64,000 bases of DNA, from contig NZ_JXYA01000016.1 of the NCBI RefSeq assembly GCF_000967655.1, positions 268,382 to 332,381 on the forward strand, read 5' to 3'. The stretch comes from Pseudoalteromonas rubra. Its GTDB lineage: Bacteria > Pseudomonadota > Gammaproteobacteria > Enterobacterales > Alteromonadaceae. Positions 35,348 to 46,535 of the stretch are shown here, piece by piece. The notes below the pieces were generated by a model that saw only the letters and a program-made list of their open reading frames with translations, searched no databases and was not told where the DNA came from. A program made the position numbers and the translations under genes. How positions within the stretch are numbered: the first letter of the stretch is position 1; each line of letters begins with the position of its first letter.

Positions 35348-35361
35348 TGCATACGTATTCA
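35348..35361. promoter_or_regulatory. Putative maltose-regulon operator (TonB receptor promoter)
   Basis: TGCATACGTATTCA, identical to the site at 30668-30681. It lies about 150 bp upstream of the receptor start codon. Confidence 0.75.
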
Positions 35362-35705
35362 ACGCAACCCCCCTTTCATTTTGTTCACAGAACATTCACC
35401 GCTAATGGCGCTAAGCCACTGTTCCCTTTATAAATGTTATCGCAACAATCACAGCATGGACGTCGGGTAATCTCCTTCACTTGAATTTACTAAGTGTTAA
35501 CTAAATTCAAATATCTGCCAGTGAAAGCGCCGCAAAATTTTGCTGAACTTTTTAACTCGCCGCTCATTAGGTAATTGGTATTACCAATTAATCTAACTGT
35601 AACACAGATAATAAAAGGCTATGTCAGGCAGGTACATATATTGGTAAACAGTCCCGACAAGTTTGCATAGGCTAATTTATATTAATTCAGTCGCAACTAA
35701 TTATG

Positions 35706-35721
35706 CTGCATACGTATGCAG
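35706..35721. promoter_or_regulatory. Perfect palindromic operator (alpha-glucosidase promoter)
   Basis: CTGCATACGTATGCAG, a perfect 16-bp palindrome with the same TGCATACGTAT core as the two other sites, about 205 bp upstream of the alpha-glucosidase start. The symmetry and CG centre are typical of LacI-family (MalR/MalI-type) operators. No matching regulator gene is in the window. Confidence 0.8.
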
Positions 35722-35927
35722 GCTTTTTACTCATATCAGCGCATGCCGTATGCTTTTCGCCATTGTTAATAATACGTGTTGGCGTATCCAGCTTAACCAA
35801 AAACCTGACCTCAATTCGTCTGAGTTGACTACAGTTATTGAGCCACTCAAAACAGAGTGTTGCCAAATGACCTAAGAGGCAGGTTTTTATATACGACAAC
35901 CCGACTGCACGGCGCAGGAGAATGTGC

Positions 35928-37550
35928 ATGGCTCAAAAAGAATGGTGGAAAGGCGCGGTAATTTATCAGGTTTACCCTCGCAGCTTTTGTGACACTAATA
36001 ATGATGGAATTGGCGATATTCAGGGGATCATTAGCAAGCTTGACTATATCAAGTCGCTTGGCGTAGATGCCATCTGGGTCTCACCCTTTTTTAAGTCACC
36101 GATGAAAGACTTTGGCTATGATATCAGCGACTATCGCGATATCGACCCTATGTTTGGAAACCTGGATGACTTTGACGAGCTGATTGATAAAGCACATCAA
36201 CGCGATATTAAGATCATTATTGATCAGGTACTGAGTCATACATCGGATGAGCACCCCTGGTTCAGTGAAAGCCGTATCAGCCAGGATAACCCGAAGGCCG
36301 ACTGGTATGTGTGGGCAGATGCCAAGCCTGATGGCAGCCCGCCGAATAACTGGCTGTCAATTTTTGGTGGAGTTGCCTGGCAATGGGACTCACGCCGTTG
36401 TCAGTACTATTTGCACAACTTCCTGACCGAGCAACCGGACTTGAACTTCCATAACCCAGACGTGCGTCAGGCTGTGCTGGACAATGTGGAGTTCTGGCTG
36501 AAAAAAGGGGTCGATGGCTTCCGCCTTGATGCGATTAACTTCTGTTTCCATGATGAGCAGTTACGAGACAATCCGGCCAAACCTAAGGAATTGCGCCAGG
36601 GTCGCGGCTTTAGCGAAGACAACCCTTATGCGTTCCAGTACCATTATTACAACAATACTCAGCCGGAAAACCTCAGCTTTATGGCCGAGATCCGTGCCCT
36701 GCTCGACCGTTATCCGGGCACTGTGAGTCTGGGCGAGATTTCATCAGAAGATTCTCTTCAGACCATGGCGGAATACACCTCTGGCGGCGACAAACTGCAC
36801 ATGGGCTACAGCTTTGAGTTACTGACCAAAGACTATAGTGCAAGTTATATTCGTGAAACCGTATCGCGCCTTGAAGCGGTCATGACTGAAGGCTGGCCGT
36901 GCTGGGCATTCAGTAATCACGACGTTGAGCGCGTTGCGAGTCGCTGGTCTAAAGACGGTAAAACAGTTGATGATCGTCAGGCAAGTATGCTTACCGCCTT
37001 GCTCGGCTCTTTACGTGGCAGCGTGTGTATGTACCAGGGCGAAGAGCTGGGTCTGGGCGAAGCGGATGTTGCCTTTGAAGACTTACAAGACCCCTATGGC
37101 ATTACGTTCTGGCCTAATTTTAAAGGTCGTGATGGCTGCAGAACACCCATGCCGTGGGATACTCAGCTGGGACATGCAGGTTTTACTGAAGGCAAGCCCT
37201 GGCTGCCGGTTTCGCCAGCGCATCAGCTTCGAGCGGTCTCTGAGCAAGCCGACACGGCGGACTCAGTGCTAAGTCGCTATCAGGCGTTTATGGCCTGGCG
37301 TAATACGATGCCTGAACTACAGGTCGGTGATATTGAGTTTATTGATACTCCGGAACCGGTACTGGCATTTTATCGCCGTCATCAGGGCAAGACTTTGTTG
37401 TGCGCATTTAACCTCAGCGAGCAACCTGCACAATTGGCGATAACACTTGCAGAGCATGCTCAGCATCTGGAAATCGTTCACCATAATGGTCACTATGAGG
37501 ACAGCCAGCTATCCCTGCCCGGATTTGGCTGCTACTTTGCTTCATTGTAA
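35928..37550 (+). CDS. Cytoplasmic alpha-glucosidase (GH13, oligo-1,6-glucosidase type)
   Basis: 540 aa from ATG 35928, 7 nt after AGGAG; the ATG at 35922 is too close to that site. GH13 regions: I IIIDQVLSHTS, II GFRLDAIN (nucleophile), III SLGEIS (acid/base), IV FSNHDVERV (stabiliser). AVIYQVYPRSFCDTNNDGIGDIQGI at the start is the usual alpha-glucosidase opening. No signal peptide. It hydrolyses imported maltose, maltodextrin or isomaltose to glucose. The GH13 subfamily (probably 23) is a guess from overall look. Confidence 0.87.
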   Translation: MAQKEWWKGAVIYQVYPRSFCDTNNDGIGDIQGIISKLDYIKSLGVDAIWVSPFFKSPMKDFGYDISDYRDIDPMFGNLDDFDELIDKAHQRDIKIIIDQVLSHTSDEHPWFSESRISQDNPKADWYVWADAKPDGSPPNNWLSIFGGVAWQWDSRRCQYYLHNFLTEQPDLNFHNPDVRQAVLDNVEFWLKKGVDGFRLDAINFCFHDEQLRDNPAKPKELRQGRGFSEDNPYAFQYHYYNNTQPENLSFMAEIRALLDRYPGTVSLGEISSEDSLQTMAEYTSGGDKLHMGYSFELLTKDYSASYIRETVSRLEAVMTEGWPCWAFSNHDVERVASRWSKDGKTVDDRQASMLTALLGSLRGSVCMYQGEELGLGEADVAFEDLQDPYGITFWPNFKGRDGCRTPMPWDTQLGHAGFTEGKPWLPVSPAHQLRAVSEQADTADSVLSRYQAFMAWRNTMPELQVGDIEFIDTPEPVLAFYRRHQGKTLLCAFNLSEQPAQLAITLAEHAQHLEIVHHNGHYEDSQLSLPGFGCYFASL

Positions 37551-37560
37551 CCCCTTGAAC

Positions 37561-37585
37561 AAAAGCCCCGACATCGGGGCTTTTT
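37561..37585 (+). terminator. Rho-independent terminator after alpha-glucosidase
   Basis: AAAAGCCCCGA CAT CGGGGCTTTTT, a perfect GC stem with a T-tract 10 bp after the stop codon. Confidence 0.88.
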
Positions 37586-37605
37586 ATCGCCCATTCCATG
37601 AATCT

Positions 37606-39189
37606 CTAGCAAATTTGCTTCAATTCGTGAATGGGCATCGCTTTATAATAATACCAGCCCTGATGAGTTGTGACCCCCTGGCGGGATAAATATTCAGCCT
37701 GATGCGCGGTCTCCACCCCTTCTGCTATCAGTTTTTTATCAAGCTTATTGGCCATTTCAATCACGGCATTGAGTACGGGAGATTGCAGGTTGTCCATGCC
37801 GATGGATGCAACAAAGGTTTGGTCAATTTTCAGCAAATCAATGGAAAAACTCTGTAAATAGTGCAGCCCGCTGTAGCCCGTCCCAAAATCGTCTATCGCT
37901 ATCTCAACGCCCTGCTCTACCAGGGATTGCAGCACCGAGTGTATCTGTGCCTGAGATAGCACGTCGCGCTCGGTCAGCTCTATCGTAAGCTGAGGGATAA
38001 CTTCATTGGCTTGATGTAGCATCTTAAGGTAATCCGGACAGGTCAGCAGGTAGCCGTTTACGTTAAAAGAGACTTTAAAATTGTGTCTGCTCTGCACAAT
38101 GGTGCGCAACTCACTCAGCGCCTTTTCAATCTGGTAGACGGACAATTCCTGAATACTGCCATCGCGCTCCGCTTCCGGTATGAAATAGGCCGGACTCAGC
38201 TCGCCTTCAAGGGGATGTTGCCAGCGGATCAATACCTCAACCCCAACAACCTCGCGGGTGGTCGCATCAACCAGAGGCTGATAGACGTTAAACAGCTCCT
38301 GCCGGCTTATCGCGCCCAGCAAGAGTGCACGACTGCTCAATACGCGGCGGTCATAATGGTTTAACAACATAGTTAACCCCACCAAAGAGGCGCAATAGAG
38401 CAGCAGCAGAGTAAGCAGCCATACCGGCTTAATGGTAGACAACTGTTTTGCATCGCTGGCAACCATAATGGTCAGTTGCGGCAAAGCGGCCAGTGGACGG
38501 GCAAAAATATATTTTTGTGTGCCGTCATCAAAGCCTCCTTCAAACTCCGTCTCGTCACGCATCGGAAATATCACCTCACCCAGCGGCAAGGTGTATTGCC
38601 CGCGCAAAAAAATGGGCACGCCTGTGTCGCCGTCAAGCAATGCGATAAAGGCCAGGTTTTTATGCCGGGTAATGTCCAGTGTATCGCTCAGCCAGCTGGT
38701 TGGCAGCAATGCATTCACCTCAAAGCCGTCGCTGCGCGTACGCGCCAGTACAAACGCAGGTACTTGTAAAAAGTCCGTGATGATCGGGCCGTGGTATCTC
38801 AGCCCGGGTTGTTTGATAGGCTCGGTCGTTTGCACAGCGGGCTCCAGCCGGCCAAAAGAGTTACACAACAAGCGCCCGGACTGATCAACGATCCCAATCT
38901 CACTCAAGGCAGGATTAACAAACACCTGCTCTCGCATCAAAGAAATCGTGCGGCCATCACACGCCTGATTAAGTTGCTCTGCTTGCTTAAGAAAACGATC
39001 TATGTTTCGCAGCTGGGTGTCCAGTTCAAGCCTGATCAGCTCTGAAGCGGCTTGGACGGATTGCTTAGCGGCATCTTTTTGTTGCACATAAACAAAAATT
39101 GCCAGTAAACCAAACAGTAAGGAGCTGATCAACCAGGCAACAACGATGTTTTTAATACGATCGGTCAAGGAGTGATTACCCTGAGTCAA
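37606..39189 (-). CDS. Membrane c-di-GMP phosphodiesterase (CSS-motif EAL protein)
   Basis: 527 aa, TTG start at 39189 supported by GGAG upstream; no ATG lies near the N-terminus. There are two membrane segments (about 15-33 and 236-260) with a periplasmic domain between, of the CSS-motif type (conserved Cys in QACDG and LLCNSFG). The C-terminal EAL domain (about 275-525) has EVL in place of EAL but retains FNVN, ELTE, DDFGTGYSG, LLKIDQ and EGVET. The metal and catalytic set therefore looks complete. Activity would lower c-di-GMP; periplasmic Cys oxidation is the known control in relatives. Confidence 0.83.
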   Translation of the reverse strand: MTQGNHSLTDRIKNIVVAWLISSLLFGLLAIFVYVQQKDAAKQSVQAASELIRLELDTQLRNIDRFLKQAEQLNQACDGRTISLMREQVFVNPALSEIGIVDQSGRLLCNSFGRLEPAVQTTEPIKQPGLRYHGPIITDFLQVPAFVLARTRSDGFEVNALLPTSWLSDTLDITRHKNLAFIALLDGDTGVPIFLRGQYTLPLGEVIFPMRDETEFEGGFDDGTQKYIFARPLAALPQLTIMVASDAKQLSTIKPVWLLTLLLLYCASLVGLTMLLNHYDRRVLSSRALLLGAISRQELFNVYQPLVDATTREVVGVEVLIRWQHPLEGELSPAYFIPEAERDGSIQELSVYQIEKALSELRTIVQSRHNFKVSFNVNGYLLTCPDYLKMLHQANEVIPQLTIELTERDVLSQAQIHSVLQSLVEQGVEIAIDDFGTGYSGLHYLQSFSIDLLKIDQTFVASIGMDNLQSPVLNAVIEMANKLDKKLIAEGVETAHQAEYLSRQGVTTHQGWYYYKAMPIHELKQIC

Positions 39190-39253
39190 CTTCGCACTCC
39201 AAACTCAAATACAAAGGCCAGATGGTAAAACAGCTAAATGAAGTTTTTATGAC

Positions 39254-39280
39254 AAAAAACCCCGGCTTGCGCCAGGGTTT
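39254..39280 (-). terminator. Terminator of the pheS-pheT-ihfA operon
   Basis: On the minus strand AAACCCTGGC GCAA GCCGGGGTTT followed by TTT, a GC stem with one wobble pair and a T-tract, 77 bp after the ihfA stop codon. Confidence 0.8.
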
Positions 39281-39356
39281 CTTAATTATCAGACAGATAG
39301 CCTATGAGCACCTCAGGAAAAGCTCCCTGAGGTTAACTACTTAGCACACTGCGTGA

Positions 39357-39656
39357 TCACAGGTTTTTGCTGGTTCCTACTTCTACACGTGTCTTTAACT
39401 TCTGACCAGGTCTGAAAGTTACAACACGACGTGCCGAGATGGGAATATCTTCACCAGTTTTAGGGTTACGACCTGGGCGTTCTTTCTTATCGCGCAGATC
39501 GAAATTACCAAAACCGGACAGCTTTACCTGCTCTCCACTTTCCAGCGCTGAGCGGATTTCTTCAAAAAACGCTTCAACTAAGTCTTTGGCATCCTTTTTA
39601 TTTATCCCCAATTTCTCAAATAGGTGTTCAGCTATGTCGGCTTTAGTAAGCGCCAT
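39357..39656 (-). CDS. ihfA: Integration host factor subunit alpha
   Basis: 99-aa HU/IHF-family DNA-bending protein. [28 protein letters not shown] is the dimerising helical part. [26 protein letters not shown] forms the beta arm with the Arg-Asn-Pro tip that intercalates into the minor groove. It pairs with IhfB to bend DNA in recombination, replication and promoter control. It lies directly after pheT (2-nt gap), the conserved gammaproteobacterial order pheS-pheT-ihfA. Confidence 0.97.
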   Translation of the reverse strand: MALTKADIAEHLFEKLGINKKDAKDLVEAFFEEIRSALESGEQVKLSGFGNFDLRDKKERPGRNPKTGEDIPISARRVVTFRPGQKLKTRVEVGTSKNL

Positions 39657-39658
39657 AT

Positions 39659-42046
39659 CTAGTCCCTCAACGATGCATTAAATTGTTTGGCCAATTCGGC
39701 CACCACGATTTCTACAGTGTCGTTGATGTCTTTCTCTTCGAGCGTTCTATCAACGGCTTGCAGTGTTAGAGCAATGGCTAAACTCTTATAACCAGGCTCA
39801 ATACCTTTGCCCTTATACACATCGAATAAGTTTAGGTCAACTAATTGATTTCCGCCAACTTTCTCAATGCTTTCTAAAATATCGCCTATTTTTACATCAT
39901 CTGCAACTAAAATAGCAATATCACGGCGATTTGACGGGAATTTCGAGATACTAACCGCTTCTGGAAGCTGTCGCTGAGCGATTGCCGCTGTTTCAACTTC
40001 AAAAACATACGCGGTTTCATTTAGATCCAATGACTTTTGCAGTTGTGGATGCACCGCACCAATAAAGCCGACTTGCTCGCCGTTAGCATAGATTGCCGCC
40101 GACTGACCAGGATGTAGCCCATCACATGCCTGTGCTTTAAAGCTGAAACGCGCTTTATCGTTACACAGAGCCAGTAATGCCTCAACGTCTCCTTTCACAT
40201 CAAAGAAGTCGGTTTTACGGCTTGCAATACCCCAATGTTCATTATGGGTATTACCATAAACAACGCCGCCAATGACCGGCGTTTGACGAACGCCGTTTTC
40301 TGCAGTTTCATCTTTAATGAACTTCAGGCCGTGCTCAAACAAACGAATACGTGACTGCTGACGGTTTTGGTTATACGCCACCGCATTTAGCAATCCTGGC
40401 ATTAGGCTCACGCGCATTGCCGACATTTCAACAGAAATTGGGTGAGGCAATACCAGTGCGTCACTTTCAGGGTGTAACAGCTGTTGTTTCTTCGGATCAA
40501 CAAAGCTGTAGGTGATCGCTTCCTGATAACCACGTGCAACCAGTTCATTGCGCAGGCGAGAAACCGGTAAACGCGCTTCCTGATGGTCGGTCATCTTTAA
40601 CGCCGCTGTCGGGGCAACGTTTGGAATGTTGTTGTAACCAAACACGCGTGCAACTTCTTCAATCAGATCTTCTTCAATGCTGATATCAAAGCGGTAGCTT
40701 GGTACCGTGGCTGTCCAGCTGTCGTTGGCAAAGGTCACATCCAGACCCAAACGCGTCAGAATGTCTGTCACTTTGCTGTCTTCAATATGGTAGCCGATAA
40801 CGCGGTCTAGACGTGCGCGACGAAGCGTTACTGATTTTGCTTCTGGCAAATCTGACTCAGACACCGCTTCGACCACAGGACCTGCCTGTCCGCCCGCAAT
40901 CTCAAGTAGCAACGCCGTTGCGCGCTCCATAGCATCACGTTGCAGCTGATAATCAACGCCACGCTCGTAGCGGTGTGATGCATCGGTATGCAGGCCATAG
41001 CTACGTGCCTGACCGGCAATCGCTAAAGGACTGAAGAATGCACTTTCAAGCAAGATGTCTGTAGTGCCTTCTTTAACACCTGAGTTTTCACCACCGAAGA
41101 TACCGGCCATCGCCAGTGCTTTGTTGTGATCGGCAATAACCAGCGTGCTTGGCTTCAGCTTGGCCGTATTGCCATCAAGCAATACCAGCTCTTCGTTTTC
41201 TGCTGCGCTGCGTACTTTAATCCCACCTTCAATGGCATTCAAGTCAAAGGCATGCATTGGGTGGCCCAGCTCAAGCAGCACATAGTTGGTAATATCAACA
41301 ACCGGATCGATTGAACGAATACCCGAGCGACGTAGTTTTTCAACCATCCATAATGGCGTCACCGCATCCAGGTTAATGCCCTTAACCACACGGCCAAGGT
41401 AACGAGGACAAGCCTGGCTGTTCACCAGTTCAATCTCAATTTTGTCATCAATAGTAGGTTCAACGGCCGGGATAGCCAGCTCATTGACATCAATACCATT
41501 TAATACGCCGACTTCGCGCGCCAGGCCTTTAATGCCCAGACAATCACTGCGGTTTGCAGTCAGGTCAACGTCGATGGTCACATCGTCAAGGTTGAAGTAT
41601 TCGCGGATGTTTTGGCCAATTTGTGCATCAGCTGGTAACTCTAAAATACCATCTGAGCTTTCTGCCATACCCAGCTCTTCAAACGCACACAGCATGCCGT
41701 GTGAAGGCTGGCCGCGTAATTTTGCTTTTTTGATCTTAAAGCCGCCTGGCAAAACTGCACCGACTTTGGCCACAGCTACTTTCAGGCCCGCACGACAGTT
41801 TGCCGCACCACAGACGATGTCCAGCAGCTCGTCTTCGCCAACGTTTACTTTGGTTACACGCAGTTTGTCTGCATCCGGGTGCTGACCACACTCAACTACT
41901 TCACCAATAACCACGCCATCAAAATCACCTGCAACCGGGTCGACACCGTCGACTTCCAGACCGGCCATTGATAGCTGTTCAGATAGAGCCTCGGTATCAA
42001 TCGCAGGATTAACCCATTCTCTTAACCACTTTTCACTAAATTTCAT
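39659..42046 (-). CDS. pheT: Phenylalanyl-tRNA synthetase beta subunit
   Basis: 795 aa, the normal length. An N-terminal tRNA-binding OB domain ([18 protein letters not shown], about 50-68) is followed by the B3/B4 editing region, B5, the catalytic-like core, and a C-terminal FDX-ACB anticodon-binding domain ([13 protein letters not shown], about 700). Together with PheS it forms the heterotetramer that charges tRNA-Phe and edits Tyr mischarging. It follows pheS by 13 nt. Confidence 0.97.
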   Translation of the reverse strand: MKFSEKWLREWVNPAIDTEALSEQLSMAGLEVDGVDPVAGDFDGVVIGEVVECGQHPDADKLRVTKVNVGEDELLDIVCGAANCRAGLKVAVAKVGAVLPGGFKIKKAKLRGQPSHGMLCAFEELGMAESSDGILELPADAQIGQNIREYFNLDDVTIDVDLTANRSDCLGIKGLAREVGVLNGIDVNELAIPAVEPTIDDKIEIELVNSQACPRYLGRVVKGINLDAVTPLWMVEKLRRSGIRSIDPVVDITNYVLLELGHPMHAFDLNAIEGGIKVRSAAENEELVLLDGNTAKLKPSTLVIADHNKALAMAGIFGGENSGVKEGTTDILLESAFFSPLAIAGQARSYGLHTDASHRYERGVDYQLQRDAMERATALLLEIAGGQAGPVVEAVSESDLPEAKSVTLRRARLDRVIGYHIEDSKVTDILTRLGLDVTFANDSWTATVPSYRFDISIEEDLIEEVARVFGYNNIPNVAPTAALKMTDHQEARLPVSRLRNELVARGYQEAITYSFVDPKKQQLLHPESDALVLPHPISVEMSAMRVSLMPGLLNAVAYNQNRQQSRIRLFEHGLKFIKDETAENGVRQTPVIGGVVYGNTHNEHWGIASRKTDFFDVKGDVEALLALCNDKARFSFKAQACDGLHPGQSAAIYANGEQVGFIGAVHPQLQKSLDLNETAYVFEVETAAIAQRQLPEAVSISKFPSNRRDIAILVADDVKIGDILESIEKVGGNQLVDLNLFDVYKGKGIEPGYKSLAIALTLQAVDRTLEEKDINDTVEIVVAELAKQFNASLRD

Positions 42047-42059
42047 TGTTGTATCGCTC

Positions 42060-43073
<1,014 letters not shown>

Positions 43074-43232
43074 TCATTGAATCGATTATAATAACTGAAA
43101 CAACGGGGCAGATTCTAGCCCAAATTGGGAGCTTTTCTTGGTCAATTTACGGGTTGTTAGTTGATTTTGGGCCGGTTTGAGGTTTTAGGTGGAATTTGTG
43201 ACGCAGACGCTCAAAAATTCCACAGCCAATGG

Positions 43233-43937
43233 TTACAAATTCAATGTGGTTTTAATAAAGGGGATGGTCAGTTTTCGTTGTGCCGCCATGGATGCATGAT
43301 CCAGTTTATCAAGCACATCTAATAATGCGCGCATATCGCGGCTCAGTCGGGTCAGTAAAAACCGGGCGCATTCGTCACTGAGTTCCAGGCCTCGCATTTT
43401 TGCTCTTTTAACCAACGCTTCTGCCTTATCGTCGTCACTCATTGAGCGGATCTGAAAGGTGGTGCCCCAGGTAAAACGTGACTCCAGATCTGGCAGGCTG
43501 AGATTGAGCATATTTGGCAGCAGATCGGCCGTTACAACCAAACACTTACCTGGCTCGTTAAAACGGTTAAAAAAGTTAAACAGGGCTTTTTCCCAGGACT
43601 CATTGCCCGCCACTAAATGCACGTCATCGATGCAAACCACATCCAGCGCTTCGAGCCCGTCGAGCACAGCCGGGCCAAAGTTAATCACTTCTCTGAGCGA
43701 CAGTAATATGGTCGACAGGCCCTGTTCCTGAGCATGAATACAGGTGGCATAAAGCAGGTGAGATTTACCCGAGTCACCCAGGCCACACAGATAGGTAAAC
43801 TGAAAGTCCTGATGGATCGCCTCCAGCGCATTTTTCAGGTGTGTCACCTCCAGCGACCCTTCGCCGCCAAAATAGGCACTAAACGTTTCATCATCAGGCA
43901 GTGTAACAGGCAACGCCATTTGCATCGGCTGCATCAT
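43233..43937 (-). CDS. hda: DnaA regulatory inactivator Hda
   Basis: 234-aa DnaA-like AAA+ protein without the DNA-binding domain. An N-terminal clamp-binding-type peptide (QMALPVTLPDDETF), a P-loop CGLGDSGKSHLLYA (about 51-64), Walker B DVVCIDDVHLV (about 100) and an arginine-finger region LPDLESRFTWG (about 149) are present. With the DNA-loaded sliding clamp it stimulates ATP hydrolysis by DnaA and prevents over-initiation. It lies 1 bp after the DUF2066 gene on the same strand. Confidence 0.93.
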   Translation of the reverse strand: MMQPMQMALPVTLPDDETFSAYFGGEGSLEVTHLKNALEAIHQDFQFTYLCGLGDSGKSHLLYATCIHAQEQGLSTILLSLREVINFGPAVLDGLEALDVVCIDDVHLVAGNESWEKALFNFFNRFNEPGKCLVVTADLLPNMLNLSLPDLESRFTWGTTFQIRSMSDDDKAEALVKRAKMRGLELSDECARFLLTRLSRDMRALLDVLDKLDHASMAAQRKLTIPFIKTTLNL

Positions 43938-43938
43938 A

Positions 43939-44994
43939 TTATTGCCCTACCCAGCTGTATCTGAGGTTATTAGCACTGGCCACCTGATAAAACGCACGCG
44001 GGTCAACAAACACACTGAATGCACGCTCTAATTTCAGCGACTTTTGCAAATCAACCACAGACGAGCCGTGCTCTACTTCAAACTTAACCAGATCGCCCTG
44101 ACGATAAATCACATCAACATCCTGGACCGTACTAATACTGAGCAACTGTCGTCTGGCCAGTTCAATTTTGCTGAACGAAGTCAGTTTATCAACGGTTAAA
44201 ACGGTGCTGTTGGTGGCATAAGAGCGGTTGGGATCAATCACATATTCCGCAGCCAGCGCCGTTGACATATCATTGATCATGGCAATAAGCAGTTGTTGTT
44301 TGTCGCCGACCTGCTGGGTCGACTCAAACTGATCAGTATCGGTATAACGCCAATCCAGTTGCCAGCTGCTGCTGTTGGGTTGTTTAAACAGCCGTCCGGT
44401 GATCACCCGCTCTGCGTTATAGCGCATGGATGCGGCCTCAACAGGCTCAGAAAAATTACCCCATACTTCAGCGATGCCAACCTGAGCGCGGTCGGTCAAG
44501 TCCATCAGTGGTACAACCACAGGGATCCCCCACTCGGCTGCCGTGTCATAAATGAGTCGCTCCAGCTGAGGGTAGCTTTCCTGCGTTACAAACTCTCGTC
44601 GCAAATTGTCTTCAATCACTAACCAGATAGCAATCATAGGACGACGGTTGCCCCACAAAGGTAAGTTACTGTCCCTGACCAGCTGCTCAACCTTATCGGC
44701 TTCAAACCGCACGCGGATTTTGATGTCGCCGTCGGCTGAGTCGATATACTCGTATTTGAGCATATAATCGGAAATGCGTTTTTTACTTTGGCGGATCAGC
44801 GGATGGTTTAAATGCTCCGTGCGGCCTGTCAATTTTTGGATCACACGGTCCAGGGCCTGCTGACTGGCAATAACGCGTTTTGCGCGCGTCTTGTTATCTA
44901 CCTCCAGGGTAGCTTCGTATAGATCGGTTACCTCAACCGCGCTTGCGGCCATACACCAGCCAAACAACCCCAGTAAAAATAATCTCAGTGCCAT
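43939..44994 (-). CDS. Exported DUF2066 protein
   Basis: 351 aa from ATG 44994 (the frame opens with a TTG at 45003). Signal peptide ends near AASAVEV. The remainder, with LYEATLEVDNKTRAKRVIASQQALDRVIQKLTG and RRPMIAIWLVIED, matches DUF2066 proteins. These are commonly found just upstream of hda in gammaproteobacteria, as here. Function unknown; periplasmic location likely. Confidence 0.8.
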   Translation of the reverse strand: MALRLFLLGLFGWCMAASAVEVTDLYEATLEVDNKTRAKRVIASQQALDRVIQKLTGRTEHLNHPLIRQSKKRISDYMLKYEYIDSADGDIKIRVRFEADKVEQLVRDSNLPLWGNRRPMIAIWLVIEDNLRREFVTQESYPQLERLIYDTAAEWGIPVVVPLMDLTDRAQVGIAEVWGNFSEPVEAASMRYNAERVITGRLFKQPNSSSWQLDWRYTDTDQFESTQQVGDKQQLLIAMINDMSTALAAEYVIDPNRSYATNSTVLTVDKLTSFSKIELARRQLLSISTVQDVDVIYRQGDLVKFEVEHGSSVVDLQKSLKLERAFSVFVDPRAFYQVASANNLRYSWVGQ

Positions 44995-45105
44995 AACAAC
45001 CAAAAAGTTAAGGATAAAACCCGATCCTAATGCAATCGTCGCTGCAAAGCAAAAGCCAGTGCCGATTGATTTGCAGTTAACGGCATGAGGTTGCAGTGTT
45101 TGTAG

Positions 45106-46311
45106 TCAAAGTACCCGCTCATCATAAAAGTAAGCCTGATTTTTACCCAGCTCTTTGGATGAATAAAGCGCGCTATCGGCACACTTGAGCAGCGCCTCAG
45201 CCGTGAATACTCCGCTGTTGTTCGCAACCCCTATGCTACACCCACACTGTACTGTCTGTCCTTCTTCCAGCGAGATGGGAGCACATAAGCAGGCAATTAG
45301 GCGAGTGCAGATCTGCATTAATACGGGTCTGTCTATGGGATCAGACAAAACCACAACAAACTCATCCCCACCGAGGCGACAAAGTACGTCGTAGCTGCGC
45401 AATTCACTTTGAATTCTGCGCGCTACTTCCTGCAATACAATATCGCCATTGTGATGGCCATAGTTGTCGTTAATGGGCTTAAAATCGTCTAAATCAAGAT
45501 ACAAAATATGCACAGACACCGGGCCACGCTTTGAACGCTCGGCCAGGTTATTCAGCTCTCGGAATAAGAATTTTCGGTTGGTCAGGCCCGTTAGCGTATC
45601 ATGTAAGGCTTCATGCTCCAGCCGCTGCTGAAGCGCTTCGCGGGTTCGAATTTCTTTTTGTAGTTCAGACAGGCTGGACTCTAGCTCCTGGGTCCGCTCG
45701 GCCACTTTGCTTTCTAACTCACTTTGGTAGTTTTGCAACACTTTGTTGGCTTCTACCAGGGCCTGCTGGTTGTTAAAAGCATCCAGCGCAGAAGAGATCA
45801 CATGGCTGATGGTGTAAAGCACATCGACAATCACGCCTGAGTATTCATCTTCACGCCGATAAGACTGGATGATAAACGCCCCCATAAAATTATTGCGATT
45901 AACCAGCGGAAAGCACAGCCATTGCTTTGGCACAGTGCCGATAATATTTAACCGACCCTGAGCAACCAGCTGATGCAGCTGCTCGCAGTTATAGTTACAC
46001 ACACTTTGTGACTGTAACGCATAGGCCGTCAATGAATGGGCGATTTCGTCCAGTGACAAAGCTTCCAAATCTTCGGGGTTAATATCATCCTTTACGTCGT
46101 GGAAGTAAGGGAAAGTCAGACTGCCGTCTTCGCGAAACAACACAACGTAGAAGTTGTCTGCATACGTCACCTTTTGCAAAATACAGTGTATATCCAGCAA
46201 AAAGCGCTGGATTGAGTCACTGGTATTCAGGCAGGCAACGATGTCCGTCATGCTGTCAATCACTTCTCCACTGTCGAGGGCTTCCATTTTCTCTAGTACA
46301 ACCTCATTCAT
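45106..46311 (-). CDS. Diguanylate cyclase with N-terminal GAF-type domain
   Basis: 401 aa. An N-terminal GAF-like sensor (about 20-185), a coiled coil (about 190-235, KVLQNYQSELESKVAERTQELESSL) and a C-terminal GGDEF domain follow in order. The active-site motif RLGGDEFVVVL is intact, and an inhibitory I-site RSYD lies five residues before it, so product inhibition is likely. It makes c-di-GMP from two GTP. The opposing EAL gene lies 6 kb away. No membrane segment is seen, so the sensor is cytosolic. Confidence 0.87.
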   Translation of the reverse strand: MNEVVLEKMEALDSGEVIDSMTDIVACLNTSDSIQRFLLDIHCILQKVTYADNFYVVLFREDGSLTFPYFHDVKDDINPEDLEALSLDEIAHSLTAYALQSQSVCNYNCEQLHQLVAQGRLNIIGTVPKQWLCFPLVNRNNFMGAFIIQSYRREDEYSGVIVDVLYTISHVISSALDAFNNQQALVEANKVLQNYQSELESKVAERTQELESSLSELQKEIRTREALQQRLEHEALHDTLTGLTNRKFLFRELNNLAERSKRGPVSVHILYLDLDDFKPINDNYGHHNGDIVLQEVARRIQSELRSYDVLCRLGGDEFVVVLSDPIDRPVLMQICTRLIACLCAPISLEEGQTVQCGCSIGVANNSGVFTAEALLKCADSALYSSKELGKNQAYFYDERVL

Positions 46312-46535
46312 CCTGTTCTCACTTGTTCCACTTTAATTATGGCACTTGTTTAGTTTAGTCGAGGATTTGCCAGATTGCGTCAAAAAAGCGCGCAGTAAAC
46401 CAGCTAACTTGCCGCACTCACTCACAACCCGGCTAACTGGGCTGAGAATGAATTTATTCATAAGCAATTACTTGACATAAATACGCAACTCTTTATGTTT
46501 ACACTATTTAAACAACAAAATAACAAACAAAAGAC

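Larger units (their letters stand above)
35196..35927. other. Divergent regulatory region of the maltodextrin locus
   Basis: About 730 bp between the divergent TonB receptor and alpha-glucosidase genes, containing two operator-like sites (35348-35361 and 35706-35721, listed separately). No coding frame in it is convincing. A TTGGTATTACCAATTAA palindrome around 35575-35591 may be another regulatory element. Confidence 0.6.
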
